A stretch of DNA of 64,000 nucleotides from Spiro-02 sp034114085. GTDB taxonomy: Bacteria; Spirochaetota; Spirochaetia; Sphaerochaetales; Sphaerochaetaceae. Under the pieces are notes generated by a model. It had not been told where the DNA came from, searched no databases, and saw only the letters and a list, made by a program, of their open reading frames with translations. The position numbers and the translations under genes were made by a program. Below are positions 25,438-34,773 of this stretch, piece after piece. The stretch spans positions 1-64,000 of the forward strand of contig JAXEWB010000011.1 of NCBI GenBank assembly GCA_034114085.1, read 5' to 3'. Each line of letters starts with the position of its first letter. The stretch's first letter is position 1.

Positions 25438-25874
25438 TGTACATCTCCCCCACGCTGCAAAGACTTCTGCATCGAATCAAGAATACCGTTGATAAATTTG
25501 TAATTGACTTCGCTGCTGAAGTCCTGAGATAGCTTTACCGCCTCGTCTATGACGATATGGGGATGGATGTCCTTCGAATACAACAGCGAAAAAACGCTCA
25601 ACCGCAGGATATTCCGATCAACGACATCAATCCTCTCAATGGGACGATTAGTTGAAAACCTAGCGATCATCGCATCGATCTCCGGCAAATGCTCAATAGT
25701 GCCACAAACGATGTATTTCGCAAAGATTACCACCTCCTGTTCCAAGGCGGATTGCTCCTCCTCGGTCAAGGCGGGAAATACTTCCGGCACGGGAACCGTG
25801 CCAAGCTCATTATTAAAATCCATCGCATACAACGTCTGCAATGCGATTTCTCGCGCTCTATGTCTCGATCTCAT
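25434..25874 (-). CDS. nusB: Transcription antitermination protein NusB
   Basis: 146 aa all-helical RNA-binding protein that joins NusE/S10 at boxA of rRNA leaders. It begins RSRHRAREIALQTLYAMDF and contains DRNILRLSVFSLLY and IVIDEAVKLSQDF, typical NusB blocks. ATG 25874 has GGGGAG seven bases upstream; an in-frame TTG six codons earlier lies before that site and is rejected. Confidence 0.95.
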   Translation of the reverse strand: MRSRHRAREIALQTLYAMDFNNELGTVPVPEVFPALTEEEQSALEQEVVIFAKYIVCGTIEHLPEIDAMIARFSTNRPIERIDVVDRNILRLSVFSLLYSKDIHPHIVIDEAVKLSQDFSSEVNYKFINGILDSMQKSLQRGGDVQ

Positions 25875-25961
25875 CTCTCGACTCCCCAACAAACAACATT
25901 AAAACGTACCGACGAAAAGGAGCACAATGTTCATACCGCCGGCACCATCTGCGAAAAGAGA

Positions 25962-25982
25962 CCCGCATGAACGACATGCGGG
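25962..25982 (-). terminator. Terminator of the SurA-like gene
   Basis: CCCGCATG and CATGCGGG with a 5-nt loop; on the minus strand TCTCTTTT follows the stem. It closes the transcript coming from the peptidylprolyl isomerase gene upstream of nusB. Confidence 0.85.
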
Positions 25983-26029
25983 CCTCGGACGAAAATTACA
26001 CGAACATCCTCAGGAAAGACATGCCACAG

Positions 26030-27097
26030 CTATTTGTACAGGATTCTAATCGTAGCCTGCTTGCGCAAATCAGACAAAATATCATTGATGGCGTTATTGA
26101 TATCCGTCTGCTGGTTCTGATATATCAGCCCTTCCGTAATGTACTGGCGAACCGTCACGGTCGTCTCTGGATTGATGGTGTCATCAATTCCAAGGACCTT
26201 GAAGTCGTTATGGGCGTAGACCTTGAGGATATGATAGCCGGTGTTGGATTCGATGACCGGCGAAATCTTACCGACCTCAGTATCAAAGGCGGCATTGAAG
26301 AAGCTGTCGCCCAACGCCTGCTTCGATGTAGTGTCGTCCATGGTCAGCCAACCGATCGCACCACCGATATTCTTGCTGGCGTTGTCCTGCGAATAGTCCT
26401 GGACGGCCTTCTCGAACGTCGTGGTACCGTAATTGATATATCTGGCGACCTGCTCCATCAACGCCTTGTTTTCAGCGTTCTTGGCATCCGCCCCATCGCC
26501 AGTGGCGTATGGGATATAAATATGGCTCAGCTTGACATTTTCAGGATTGACGAACTGCGCCTTGTTCTGACGATAGAAAGAATTGATTTCGGACTCCGAA
26601 GGCTGGCGGACATCGGTCAGCACATTGGGACGAATCTTCGAAATATAGGCGCTGACCAGCAACTGCTCGCTGATAGCCTTCTTCAAATCATCCATGCTCC
26701 CGTAATAAGTAGTGACGAAATCATTGAATTCAGCGTCGGTCAAGGTACTGCCAATCTGTTTCTGCTCGATCTGGGACCTCCAGGAGGCCATGTACTGGCT
26801 GATCTGGGCGTCGGTGATCACCACGCCGTCCCGACTGGCGCCTTGACGCCACAACTCGTTGTTGATCAGCACATTGAGAATCGTCAGCGGATCGACGGAA
26901 GAAACATCGCCGCCCTGCGCCTGGACAAGCGCCTTCTGCTGGTTGACCATCTGGTTGAGCTCTTCAGTGGTGATGACTGTATTTTTTGTCAGGTTGACTG
27001 TAGCGGCCGGCGAACTGATGACAGCGGAAAAAGCGACACTGCCGACGCACAACAATGCAAGCAAGACGACGACACTACGGGAAAGTAACTTCTTCAT
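26030..27097 (-). CDS. Periplasmic peptidylprolyl isomerase (SurA/PpiC-like)
   Basis: 355 aa. Signal peptide of about 24 residues ending VAFSA, a SurA-N-like helical chaperone region, then a parvulin domain at about 185-285 (KLSHIYIPYATG, IGWLTMDDTT, VIESNTGYHILKV). Probably a periplasmic chaperone for outer-membrane proteins. The upstream flavodoxin-like gene ends 15 bp before. Confidence 0.88.
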   Translation of the reverse strand: MKKLLSRSVVVLLALLCVGSVAFSAVISSPAATVNLTKNTVITTEELNQMVNQQKALVQAQGGDVSSVDPLTILNVLINNELWRQGASRDGVVITDAQISQYMASWRSQIEQKQIGSTLTDAEFNDFVTTYYGSMDDLKKAISEQLLVSAYISKIRPNVLTDVRQPSESEINSFYRQNKAQFVNPENVKLSHIYIPYATGDGADAKNAENKALMEQVARYINYGTTTFEKAVQDYSQDNASKNIGGAIGWLTMDDTTSKQALGDSFFNAAFDTEVGKISPVIESNTGYHILKVYAHNDFKVLGIDDTINPETTVTVRQYITEGLIYQNQQTDINNAINDILSDLRKQATIRILYK

Positions 27098-27112
27098 GTA
27101 AAAACTCCTTGG

Positions 27113-27529
27113 TCAGGAAATATGCAGCCGCTTTCCAACGGCCTGGGCATAGTCCTTTTTCTTGAGTATATCGGAAGTCTTCAGGTACATGCCTTCAGAC
27201 TCCATCGTACGCATCAAGCTATGCAATGTCTTACCGGAACGGACGCCTCCGCCCGTGATAAACGCCATGCAACGCTTGCCCGAGATAGTTCCAGCCTGCT
27301 TGAGAAACTTGGATACCATCTCAGGGACCCTTCCACCCCAAAGAGAAACATTCTCGCTTCCAACGACGATATAGTCGTAGAATGAAATGATCTTGCCCCC
27401 CTCCAACCGCATATCAAAGACATCTACAGTGTGTCCCTGAGATTCAATTCCTTTGGCAAGAGCGCTAGCGATTTCCTTCAGCTTCGGACTGGAGGACCCT
27501 TTTCCGCAGTACAGTACGCAGACTCTCAT
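27113..27529 (-). CDS. Flavodoxin-like protein
   Basis: 138 aa, short flavodoxin fold: VCVLYCGKGSSSPKL is a P-loop-like FMN phosphate site with a Ser/Lys-rich sequence, and VVGSENVSLWGGRVP is the flavin loop. Related to flavodoxins of flavoprotein-like family rather than to classical long-chain types. Electron partner unknown. ATG 27529 is preceded by AGGGG. Confidence 0.75.
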   Translation of the reverse strand: MRVCVLYCGKGSSSPKLKEIASALAKGIESQGHTVDVFDMRLEGGKIISFYDYIVVGSENVSLWGGRVPEMVSKFLKQAGTISGKRCMAFITGGGVRSGKTLHSLMRTMESEGMYLKTSDILKKKDYAQAVGKRLHIS

Positions 27530-27550
27530 CGGCAACCCCTACTTACAAAG

Positions 27551-27579
27551 TCCGACCGCAGAGCGAAGGTGCGGTCGGA
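27551..27579 (-). terminator. Hairpin after secG, probable terminator
   Basis: TCCGACCGCA (27551-27560) and TGCGGTCGGA (27570-27579) form a perfect 10-bp stem. Only a short CTTTG follows on the minus strand, so termination may be partial, letting some transcript reach the flavodoxin-like gene. Confidence 0.7.
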
Positions 27580-27611
27580 ACCTACGTGCATATTCGGCGT
27601 ACGGGAGACGA

Positions 27612-27926
27612 CTAGGCGTTGTTGGAACTCCACCAGTTCTCAACCTGCTGCACCTGCTCGGTCTGTACAGAATCAAGCAGGGTGTCCTGGGAAGGGCTCT
27701 TATTGACAAGGGCCACGACAAGGGCCAGGACCATGAAAGCAGCTCCTAGGATCGCAGTCGCCCTAGTGACGACACTACTGGCGCGAGAACCAAACGTAGA
27801 TTCGCTACCACCACCGAAGATACCGCCGAGACCTGAACTTTCTTCATCCTGAATGGCTACGATGAAAATCAGCAACAGGCTCACGATCACAAACAATACC
27901 AACAAGATAATACTCAACACACCCAT
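27612..27926 (-). CDS. secG: Protein translocase subunit SecG
   Basis: 104 aa with two membrane helices (about 3-25 and 57-77) around a Gly/Ser-rich loop (GLGGIFGGGSESTFGS), the hallmark of SecG. The tail after helix 2 is Gln/Ser-rich. It follows tpiA by 17 bp, as in many bacteria where secG ends the glycolytic cluster. Confidence 0.93.
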   Translation of the reverse strand: MGVLSIILLVLFVIVSLLLIFIVAIQDEESSGLGGIFGGGSESTFGSRASSVVTRATAILGAAFMVLALVVALVNKSPSQDTLLDSVQTEQVQQVENWWSSNNA

Positions 27927-27943
27927 TTGTCTACTCCAGATAC

Positions 27944-28696
27944 TTACTTGTCAAAAGTCACGATGGGGACGAACTGCTCAAGCGAAAGAGAAGCGCCGCC
28001 TACCAACGCGCCGTCAATATGTTCCTTGGACATCAAGGCCTTCACATTGCCGGGTTTCACTGAACCACCATACTGTATAATCAGCTCTTCTGCAACACCT
28101 TTGCCATAGAGTTTTTCAATCAAACCACGAATAAAAGCATGCGCGGAGTCAGCATCCTCGGGGGTCGCGGTCATGCCAGTACCAATCGCCCAGACTGGTT
28201 CATAGGCGATCGTGACATGAGCCATGTCGGCTTCGCTGACATTCTTCAGCCCGTCGGTAATCTGGCGGGACAGGACTTCTTCCAGCTTGCCGCCCTGACG
28301 TTCCTCAAGGGTCTCGCCAACACAAAGCACGACATCCATCCCCTGCTCCATCGCCAGACGAAGCTTGGCGTTGATGAAGGCGTCCGTCTCGCCATAATAG
28401 GCGCGGCGTTCGCTATGCCCTAGAATCACCGTGGTCACGCCAAGATCCTTCAACATCTCGGCGGAAACCTCGCCAGTATAGGCGCCGCTGAGGTGGTCGC
28501 TCATATTCTGGGCGGCGACAATGACGCTACTGCCTTTCACAGCCTCCACGACGGCGGGAATCGTGACAAACGGCGGAGCGATCATCACCTTCGCATTGCA
28601 GCCCTTGACAGCCTCCGCCAATGAAGCGGCAAAAGCCGCGCCGGCGGAAGGTGTCATGTTCATTTTCCAGTTGCCTGCGATATACGTTCTTCTCAT
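27944..28696 (-). CDS. tpiA: Triosephosphate isomerase
   Basis: 250 aa. N-terminal AGNWKMN with catalytic Lys, ILGHSERR with His, and YEPVWAIGTG with catalytic Glu are all present; IQYGGSVKPGN is the phosphate loop. ATG 28696 lies one base after the pgk stop and has GGAG inside the pgk end; longer in-frame extension upstream would lie within pgk and is not real. Confidence 0.97.
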   Translation of the reverse strand: MRRTYIAGNWKMNMTPSAGAAFAASLAEAVKGCNAKVMIAPPFVTIPAVVEAVKGSSVIVAAQNMSDHLSGAYTGEVSAEMLKDLGVTTVILGHSERRAYYGETDAFINAKLRLAMEQGMDVVLCVGETLEERQGGKLEEVLSRQITDGLKNVSEADMAHVTIAYEPVWAIGTGMTATPEDADSAHAFIRGLIEKLYGKGVAEELIIQYGGSVKPGNVKALMSKEHIDGALVGGASLSLEQFVPIVTFDK

Positions 28697-28697
28697 G

Positions 28698-29876
28698 TTA
28701 TTTCTCCAATGCCTTGATTCCAGGAAGTTCCTTGCCCTCGAGGAACTCAAGGGAAGCACCACCGCCAGTGGATACATGGCTGATCTTGTCGGCCAGATTG
28801 AACTTATTGATGGCGGCGACACTGTCTCCGCCTCCAACGACGGTAGTCCCGCCGCATACGGCCATCGCCTTCGCAACAGCCTGGGTACCGGCGGCGAACG
28901 CGTCGAACTCAAATACGCCCATCGGTCCGTTCCATACGACGCTCTTCGCGGTAGCAAGCACCTTGACGATCATGTCAACGGTCTTTGGCCCGATATCCAT
29001 ACCGATAAGGTCCGCGGGGATATCCACGCTGTCGATGGCAACGGGAGTCGCGGTCTCACTAAATTCCGCGGCGCAGACATGGTCGACGGGAAGTATCACC
29101 TTGACACCCTTCTCGTCGGCTTTCTTCAGGAAGGAAGCCGCGACATCGAGATAGTCATTCTCAAGCAGGCTCTTACCGATTTCATGTCCCTGCACCTTGA
29201 GGAAGGTATAGGCCATGCCACCGCCGATGACAATCGTATCGCAGGTCTTTACAAGAGACTCAAGGACGCTGATCTTGGAAGAAACCTTGGAACCACCGAT
29301 AATGGCGACAAAAGGCTTTTCAGGATTTTCAAGAAGCGGAGCCATGAACTTGACTTCCTTTTCGATCAGGAAACCTGCGTAAGCCGGCAGATAGCGGGCG
29401 ACACCTTCGGTGGAAGCATGGGCGCGGTGGGCGGTACCGAATGCATCATTTACATAGAGATCACCGTAAGAAGCAAGCTCCTTCGCAAAAGCGGGATCAT
29501 TCGCCTCCTCTTCCTTGTAGAAGCGGACATTCTCCAGAAGCAGCACTTCACCGGGCTTGAGGGCCTTGACGTCCGCATCCACTTCCGGCCCGATTACGTC
29601 AGAAGCCAGCTTGACCGGCTTGCCGAGCAGTTTGCTGAACTCAGCGGCGATCGGCTTCATGCTGAAATCGGGATTCTTCTGCCCTTTGGGACGACCGAAA
29701 TGAGACATCACCACGAGGCTTGCACCTTGAGCCAAAACATATTCGATAGTCGGCAGGGCAGCCTTGATTCTGGTAGCATCGGTCACGACGCCGTTCTTCA
29801 ACGGCACATTGAAATCAACGCGGATAAGAACTCTTTTGCCTTTGAGATCTGCATCCTTGACTGTGTTAAGCTGCAT
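28698..29876 (-). CDS. pgk: Phosphoglycerate kinase
   Basis: 392 aa. N-terminal VLIRVDFNVPLK, substrate block SHFGRPKG, GGSKVSSKI hinge and GGGDSVAAINKF near the end are classic. Makes ATP from 1,3-bisphosphoglycerate. Preceded by AAGGAGG. A terminator-like hairpin lies between it and gapA. Confidence 0.97.
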   Translation of the reverse strand: MQLNTVKDADLKGKRVLIRVDFNVPLKNGVVTDATRIKAALPTIEYVLAQGASLVVMSHFGRPKGQKNPDFSMKPIAAEFSKLLGKPVKLASDVIGPEVDADVKALKPGEVLLLENVRFYKEEEANDPAFAKELASYGDLYVNDAFGTAHRAHASTEGVARYLPAYAGFLIEKEVKFMAPLLENPEKPFVAIIGGSKVSSKISVLESLVKTCDTIVIGGGMAYTFLKVQGHEIGKSLLENDYLDVAASFLKKADEKGVKVILPVDHVCAAEFSETATPVAIDSVDIPADLIGMDIGPKTVDMIVKVLATAKSVVWNGPMGVFEFDAFAAGTQAVAKAMAVCGGTTVVGGGDSVAAINKFNLADKISHVSTGGGASLEFLEGKELPGIKALEK

Positions 29877-29893
29877 GATTACCCCTCCTTGGG

Positions 29894-29922
29894 GAAAAAA
29901 AAGCCTGCCGGAAACGGCAGGC
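29894..29922 (-). terminator. Terminator or attenuator between gapA and pgk
   Basis: GCCTGCCG and CGGCAGGC form an 8-bp stem with a 4-nt loop; on the minus strand nine T residues follow. It is a strong intrinsic terminator in form, inside a gapA-pgk-tpiA-secG cluster. It should set gapA expression above the rest, with pgk reached by read-through or a promoter I do not see. Confidence 0.85.
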
Positions 29923-29973
29923 CCGTGATTTCCGAGCTTGAAGCCGGATTTCAGTCCAGAAGCGGCCCTTTGA

Positions 29974-30981
29974 TTAGCCGTTGACCTTCTTCATATGGGC
30001 GATGAGGTCGAGAACCTTGTTGGAATAGCCGATCTCATTGTCATACCAAGCCACGACCTTCACGAAGGTGTCGGTCAGAGCGATGCCGGCCTTGGCGTCG
30101 AAGATGGAGGTTCTGGTATCACCGAGGAAATCGGAGGATACAACCGCGTCTTCAGTATAGCCGAGGATCCCCTTGAGTTCGCCTTCGGAAGCTTCCTTCA
30201 TCGCTGCGCAAATTTCGTCATACTTCGCGGGCTTCGCAAGATTGACGGTCAGGTCGACAACGGAGACGTCGAGGGTGGGAACTCTCATGGACATGCCGGT
30301 GAGCTTGCCGTTGAGAGAAGGAATGACCTTGCCGACAGCCTTGGCGGCACCAGTGGAGGAAGGAATGATATTGCCGGAAGCGGCTCTGCCACCTCTCCAG
30401 TCCTTCATGGAAGGACCATCGACGGTCTTCTGGGTGGCGGTGGTGGAGTGAACGGTGGTCATCAGGCCGTCAACGATGCCAAACTTGTCGTTCAAAACCT
30501 TGGCGACAGGAGCGAGGCAGTTTGTGGTGCAAGAAGCGTTGGAGACGAACTGAGTACCCTTGACGTAGGTATTCTCATTGACGCCACAGACAAACATCGG
30601 AGTGTCGTCCTTGGAAGGAGCGGACATAACGACATACTTGGCGCCGGCATTGATATGTGCCTGGGCCTTCTCCTTGGAGAGGAACAAACCGGTGGACTCG
30701 ACGACGTATTCAGCGCCGACAGCGTCCCAAGCGAGTTCATTGGGGTCCTTGCAGGCAGTTACGCGAATTTTCTTGCCATTGACGATGAGAAGGGACTTCT
30801 CCATGTCAACGTCAATCGTCCCATCGAACTGACCATGCATCGTGTCATACTTGAGCATATACGCCAGGTAGTCAACCGGGCAAAGGTCGTTGATGCCTAC
30901 GATTTCAAATTCCGGGCGTGCCATCGCAGCGCGGAACACAAAGCGACCGATTCTTCCAAAACCGTTAATACCAATTTTCAT
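29974..30981 (-). CDS. gapA: Glyceraldehyde-3-phosphate dehydrogenase, type I
   Basis: 335 aa. NAD-binding GINGFGRIGR at the N-terminus, catalytic Cys in SNASCTTNCLAP, and His in VHSTTATQKTVDGPS; WYDNEIGYSNKV near the end. GGAGG eight bases before ATG. First gene of the glycolytic cluster with its own strong promoter. Confidence 0.98.
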   Translation of the reverse strand: MKIGINGFGRIGRFVFRAAMARPEFEIVGINDLCPVDYLAYMLKYDTMHGQFDGTIDVDMEKSLLIVNGKKIRVTACKDPNELAWDAVGAEYVVESTGLFLSKEKAQAHINAGAKYVVMSAPSKDDTPMFVCGVNENTYVKGTQFVSNASCTTNCLAPVAKVLNDKFGIVDGLMTTVHSTTATQKTVDGPSMKDWRGGRAASGNIIPSSTGAAKAVGKVIPSLNGKLTGMSMRVPTLDVSVVDLTVNLAKPAKYDEICAAMKEASEGELKGILGYTEDAVVSSDFLGDTRTSIFDAKAGIALTDTFVKVVAWYDNEIGYSNKVLDLIAHMKKVNG

Positions 30982-31025
30982 GGAATATTTCCTCCGTACC
31001 TTATTTGGTAGTATGTATCGATAAC

Positions 31026-31054
31026 AATATAACGAAATGCAGGAAAAGGGTCAA
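31026..31054 (-). promoter_or_regulatory. gapA promoter
   Basis: On the minus strand TTGACC (31049-31054) and TATATT (31026-31031) with 17-bp spacing, a near-consensus sigma-70 promoter giving a leader of about 40 nt. Confidence 0.8.
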
Positions 31055-31075
31055 CGAAACAGCATAAAAGACCAG

Positions 31076-31861
31076 TCAATTCTCCATTTCTTTCTTGATG
31101 ATGCGCACACGGTTAATTTTGTGCCCCTCGATGTCCTCGACGATGAACACCGCTTCTTCGTCCTCTACCTGTTCCCGAACGGCGGGAATACGGCCGAACA
31201 GCTCAAACACGTAGCCGCCCAAAGTCTCAAAATCATCTTCAGGAAGATGCAAACCGACGGAAGCGTTGATCTCGTCAATCGGCGTACGGGCCTCACAAAG
31301 GAACTCCCCGTCCTTCAGCTCACTGATATCGTCCGTCTCGTCTTCATCGAATTCGTCTTGAATCTCTCCGACGATCACTTCAAGAATATCCTCCATACAG
31401 ACGATACCGGACACTCCGCCATACTCGTCGATCGCTACGGCGATATGCACCTTCCTGAGCTTGAACTCCCGCAGCAGGTCGTCGAGGCGCTTGCTTTCAG
31501 GAACGAAATACGCCTTGCGCATCAGTTCCCTGACATTGAAATTCTCGCGGATATTCCTGCGAAGGAGATCCTTCGCATAAAGGATACCGATCACATTGTC
31601 GATGGTCTCATCGTATACGGGGTACCTTGAGTACCCCTGATCGCTGATGATGTCGTAGAAATCCTCCAGTGAGATGTCCACGGGAATGAACTGGACGTCG
31701 ATACGGGGTACCATGACTTCCTTGACGGTTTTTTCATCAAGCTCCCCGATGCCTTCAATCATGTCTCGCCGTTCTTCGATTTCCGCCTGCTGGGCTTGCT
31801 CGGACAGTTCATCCCTGCCCTTCCTCTTATTTCCAAACAACGATTTCAGGTTAAGACTCAA
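31076..31861 (-). CDS. CBS-domain protein, CorC/HlyC type
   Basis: 261 aa soluble protein: EVMVPRIDVQFIP begins a pair of CBS domains (about 45-170), followed by a CorC_HlyC domain (about 180-257). It lacks the DUF21 membrane part. Family roles include Mg2+/Co2+ efflux and magnesium homeostasis. It ends the ispG-to-corC gene string, 6 bp after ybeY, the common bacterial order phoH-ybeY-corC. Confidence 0.88.
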   Translation of the reverse strand: MSLNLKSLFGNKRKGRDELSEQAQQAEIEERRDMIEGIGELDEKTVKEVMVPRIDVQFIPVDISLEDFYDIISDQGYSRYPVYDETIDNVIGILYAKDLLRRNIRENFNVRELMRKAYFVPESKRLDDLLREFKLRKVHIAVAIDEYGGVSGIVCMEDILEVIVGEIQDEFDEDETDDISELKDGEFLCEARTPIDEINASVGLHLPEDDFETLGGYVFELFGRIPAVREQVEDEEAVFIVEDIEGHKINRVRIIKKEMEN

Positions 31862-31867
31862 CTTCCA

Positions 31868-32455
31868 CTACCCCCGCAATTGTATTAGCAGCCCTTCCTG
31901 CTTCTGGAGCATCGGTTCAGAAGGGTCATTGGTTGCATGATCCTCCCCAAGCAAATGCAGCACACCATGGATCAGCAGTCGGTACAACTCCTCATCTTCC
32001 GATACACTAAAATAATCGGCGTTTCTTTTCAAGGAGTCGAGGCTAATGACCATATCGCCCAGCATCCGTGGCTGGTCAAGCTCCATATCAGGGGCCACTA
32101 CGGATTCATCGTCTTCGTACTCTACCTCGTCCCCATCACCTTGGGCGTCTGGGGCATACTGCGCGTCCCCATCTAATTCAGCACCCGTTTCACCGAAGCC
32201 CATGGGCCAGATGACATCAGAACACTCATCAGGCATGTCGGACTGGACAAAGGAGAGGATATCGGTACTCTCATCCTTGCCTCTCCACTGCCGATTCAAC
32301 TCCCTGATCCTGTCATCGGAAACGAACGTACAGGAAAATTCAACATTATCCTGGCCAAGCCCATCCAGAATAGATTCAAGACGTTCGCGGACCAATGCCC
32401 GCGAGGCTCTGGACTCAAAGGAAGGGTCATCATACCCGATATCAATGACATGCAT
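31868..32455 (-). CDS. ybeY: Endoribonuclease YbeY with acidic insert
   Basis: 195 aa, against about 150-165 usual. Metal-binding HGVLHLLGEDH at 163-173 and STDILSF at 63-69 identify YbeY, needed for 16S rRNA 3' maturation and ribosome quality control. Between them residues about 72-130 are a Glu/Asp-rich, low-complexity insertion absent from most homologues; the fold resumes at LGDMVISLD. Follows pgpH by 26 bp. Confidence 0.92.
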   Translation of the reverse strand: MHVIDIGYDDPSFESRASRALVRERLESILDGLGQDNVEFSCTFVSDDRIRELNRQWRGKDESTDILSFVQSDMPDECSDVIWPMGFGETGAELDGDAQYAPDAQGDGDEVEYEDDESVVAPDMELDQPRMLGDMVISLDSLKRNADYFSVSEDEELYRLLIHGVLHLLGEDHATNDPSEPMLQKQEGLLIQLRG

Positions 32456-32481
32456 GTTCTTTCTCCATTCTCAAAAAATTC

Positions 32482-34773
32482 TCAGTTTCCCTGCGTCGGC
32501 GAAACACCAGCCCCTGGTCCTTGGCTCTGACTTTGATCTTGAGGATTCTCGTCGGGGTACTCAATCCGCTGATGATCCCTTCCGACCAGGGTATTGATGA
32601 ACGATACGGTGATGTCCTCCAGATCCGTCAGGGAGAGCCGGGAATCATCCAGCTGGTGCCGGTCGATCTTCCCCATGACAATCTGATGAATCAGCTTTTG
32701 ATATTTCGTTGTGGTCGGACGCTTGATCGTCCTGGATGCAGCCTCCACACAGTCGCTCAGCATCACTATGGCAGCCTCGGGGGACGTGGGTGGATTGCCG
32801 TTATACGAAAAATCCTCTTTGCTCACCTCGATGTCGCGGGCGCTCACGGCGGCCTCCTGTTTCGCCTCATTGTAGAAATAGAGGATTACGTCGTTCCCAT
32901 GATGCTCCCCGATAATATCCAGAACTTCCTGAGGGAGTCCGGCATCACGCCCCTTTTCCATGCCAAGCTTCACATGGCTCTTGATGATGGCGGCGGACAG
33001 CGAAGGTTTAAGGTCGACGTGCTTGTTGTCCCCAGTCTGATTCTCGATGAAATACTCAGGATGATCGGCTTTTCCGATGTCGTGGTACAACCCCCCGACC
33101 CGGGCAAGCAACGCATTGGCGCCAACCGCACGCGCCGCGGCATATGACAGGTCGGCCACGATCCTGCTATGGTTGTAAGTACCCTGCGCCACCTGGTTCA
33201 ATCGGGTCAGCACAGGGCTGTCGGAATACGCCAGCTCATGCAGCCTGAACGCGGTCGGTATGTTCAGCACGAGTTCAACAACGGGCAACAGCACGGAAAC
33301 GATGATATAGGAACAGGAGACATTGATAATCGTACCGATGAGCAACACCCAAATCCCGTTGAAAGAATAGCCGAGGAGCAAGTTTGCCACCATGGTGACA
33401 AAGGCGCAAGAGAGGCAGGAGAAGAACCACTGATAGATCATATCGATGCGCCGACTGACATATTTGATAAAATAGACGCAACAGCCAGCTTCGACCATGA
33501 TGTAGAAGAACGTCATGGCGTTGCTATCCGGCAACAAGGTGGCATAGGTCGCGACAAAGAACGCCGCCACCATACCGAGCCGTTTGCGACTGGTAACCAT
33601 GGAGATGAAGATCGGTGCTATCAGTACCGGTAAAAACGGATCCAACGTGGGAACCGCGAGGTTCTTTGTCAGACGGACGGACACATAGCAAGCGGCTTCA
33701 CAGAGAAGCGTCGCAACCAGTAGCAACAGTAGGTACTGCTCCTTGCGCTTGGTGATCGGCAGGTAATTCTCAAACACCAACAGGGCGCAGACCGTGCATA
33801 TCAAAACGAACATCAGCCGGCCGATCTGCTCCAGGAACGTGTACTGAATCGCATTGGTATCCAAGTGCTGCAAGAGCTTCAAGGCATGTTCGGTAATCAC
33901 CGTATCCTTCTGGAGGATATATTCCCCTTTTTCCACGGAAATCATTACAGGTTCGATAGCGTTCGCCGCAGCCTGGCGGCGCTGCATGGTCATCAGCTCA
34001 TCATATTCAACATTGGGGGTAGCCAGCAACCTCAACGACTGAATCAGCAATTGAGGCTGGAAATTGGCGATGGAATCCGAATAGTTGCTCATCCATTGGA
34101 GCATCACCCGTTCCAGACCGCTGATCGTCAACGCATCAGTTATCGAAAAGCTTCGAGGACGTCGCAAGGTTTCAAGATCGACGTTGTTCTCAAGCAGGAA
34201 CTCCCTGTAGCCCTGTCCGTAGACCTTGTTCAGGTCTTCGCCGGAATAGAGACCGATCGACAACAGCTCACGCATGCTCTCCTTCAGCAGTCGGAACATC
34301 TTCGTCCTGTCCGCAAGGGACAAAGCACTGAACTGGGCGACGACGGACTCGGTGTCGGCAAGTCCCTCATCATTCAGGAAACCAGAGACGGCGTCCAGCG
34401 AAACGCTGGTATCCGCGCCATATTGCTCAAACAGGGAGATGAACGCATCGGTACGCCGGATGTTTCCCAAAGTCTTGTTCATGGAATAGGAAAAATACGG
34501 CAGCACCGCCTTCGTCGCTTCATCAATTTTACGCTCCGTCGCATCATTATCGACAAACGAAAAGGATTCCCTGGCGAGTACGTCTTCATCCGCGAGCTCC
34601 CCGGCCTGATACTTCCTGGAAAACGAACTGAGGGTATCGTAGGATTCGCTTGACAGCGCAAGAGGGACAATCAACGCCGACAACATCGTGAGCACGATCA
34701 ATACATAGACGAGAATCTTCTGCAAGGAGGGTCTGCCCATGTGCTCGTCGTTAGTCTGATTCTTCTTTTTCAT
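32482..34773 (-). CDS. PgpH-family HD phosphohydrolase (cyclic di-AMP phosphodiesterase)
   Basis: 763 aa membrane enzyme. One N-terminal membrane helix, an extracytoplasmic 7TMR-HD domain (about 50-300), seven membrane helices (about 305-490), then a cytoplasmic HD domain with HDIGKADHPEYF and EHHGND metal ligands. Family members degrade c-di-AMP. The Pro/Gln/Ser-rich tail is short. Overlaps phoH by 4 bp. Confidence 0.9.
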   Translation of the reverse strand: MKKKNQTNDEHMGRPSLQKILVYVLIVLTMLSALIVPLALSSESYDTLSSFSRKYQAGELADEDVLARESFSFVDNDATERKIDEATKAVLPYFSYSMNKTLGNIRRTDAFISLFEQYGADTSVSLDAVSGFLNDEGLADTESVVAQFSALSLADRTKMFRLLKESMRELLSIGLYSGEDLNKVYGQGYREFLLENNVDLETLRRPRSFSITDALTISGLERVMLQWMSNYSDSIANFQPQLLIQSLRLLATPNVEYDELMTMQRRQAAANAIEPVMISVEKGEYILQKDTVITEHALKLLQHLDTNAIQYTFLEQIGRLMFVLICTVCALLVFENYLPITKRKEQYLLLLLVATLLCEAACYVSVRLTKNLAVPTLDPFLPVLIAPIFISMVTSRKRLGMVAAFFVATYATLLPDSNAMTFFYIMVEAGCCVYFIKYVSRRIDMIYQWFFSCLSCAFVTMVANLLLGYSFNGIWVLLIGTIINVSCSYIIVSVLLPVVELVLNIPTAFRLHELAYSDSPVLTRLNQVAQGTYNHSRIVADLSYAAARAVGANALLARVGGLYHDIGKADHPEYFIENQTGDNKHVDLKPSLSAAIIKSHVKLGMEKGRDAGLPQEVLDIIGEHHGNDVILYFYNEAKQEAAVSARDIEVSKEDFSYNGNPPTSPEAAIVMLSDCVEAASRTIKRPTTTKYQKLIHQIVMGKIDRHQLDDSRLSLTDLEDITVSFINTLVGRDHQRIEYPDENPQDQSQSQGPGAGVSPTQGN

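Noticed and set aside
25841..27088. Plus-strand open frame (415 codons)
   Set aside because: Antisense to the SurA-like gene; no recognisable protein features.
28697..28957. N-terminal extension of TpiA
   Set aside because: The extension lies inside pgk and is low-complexity; ATG 28696 gives the normal 250-residue enzyme.
28521..29984. Plus-strand open frame (487 codons)
   Set aside because: Antisense to pgk.
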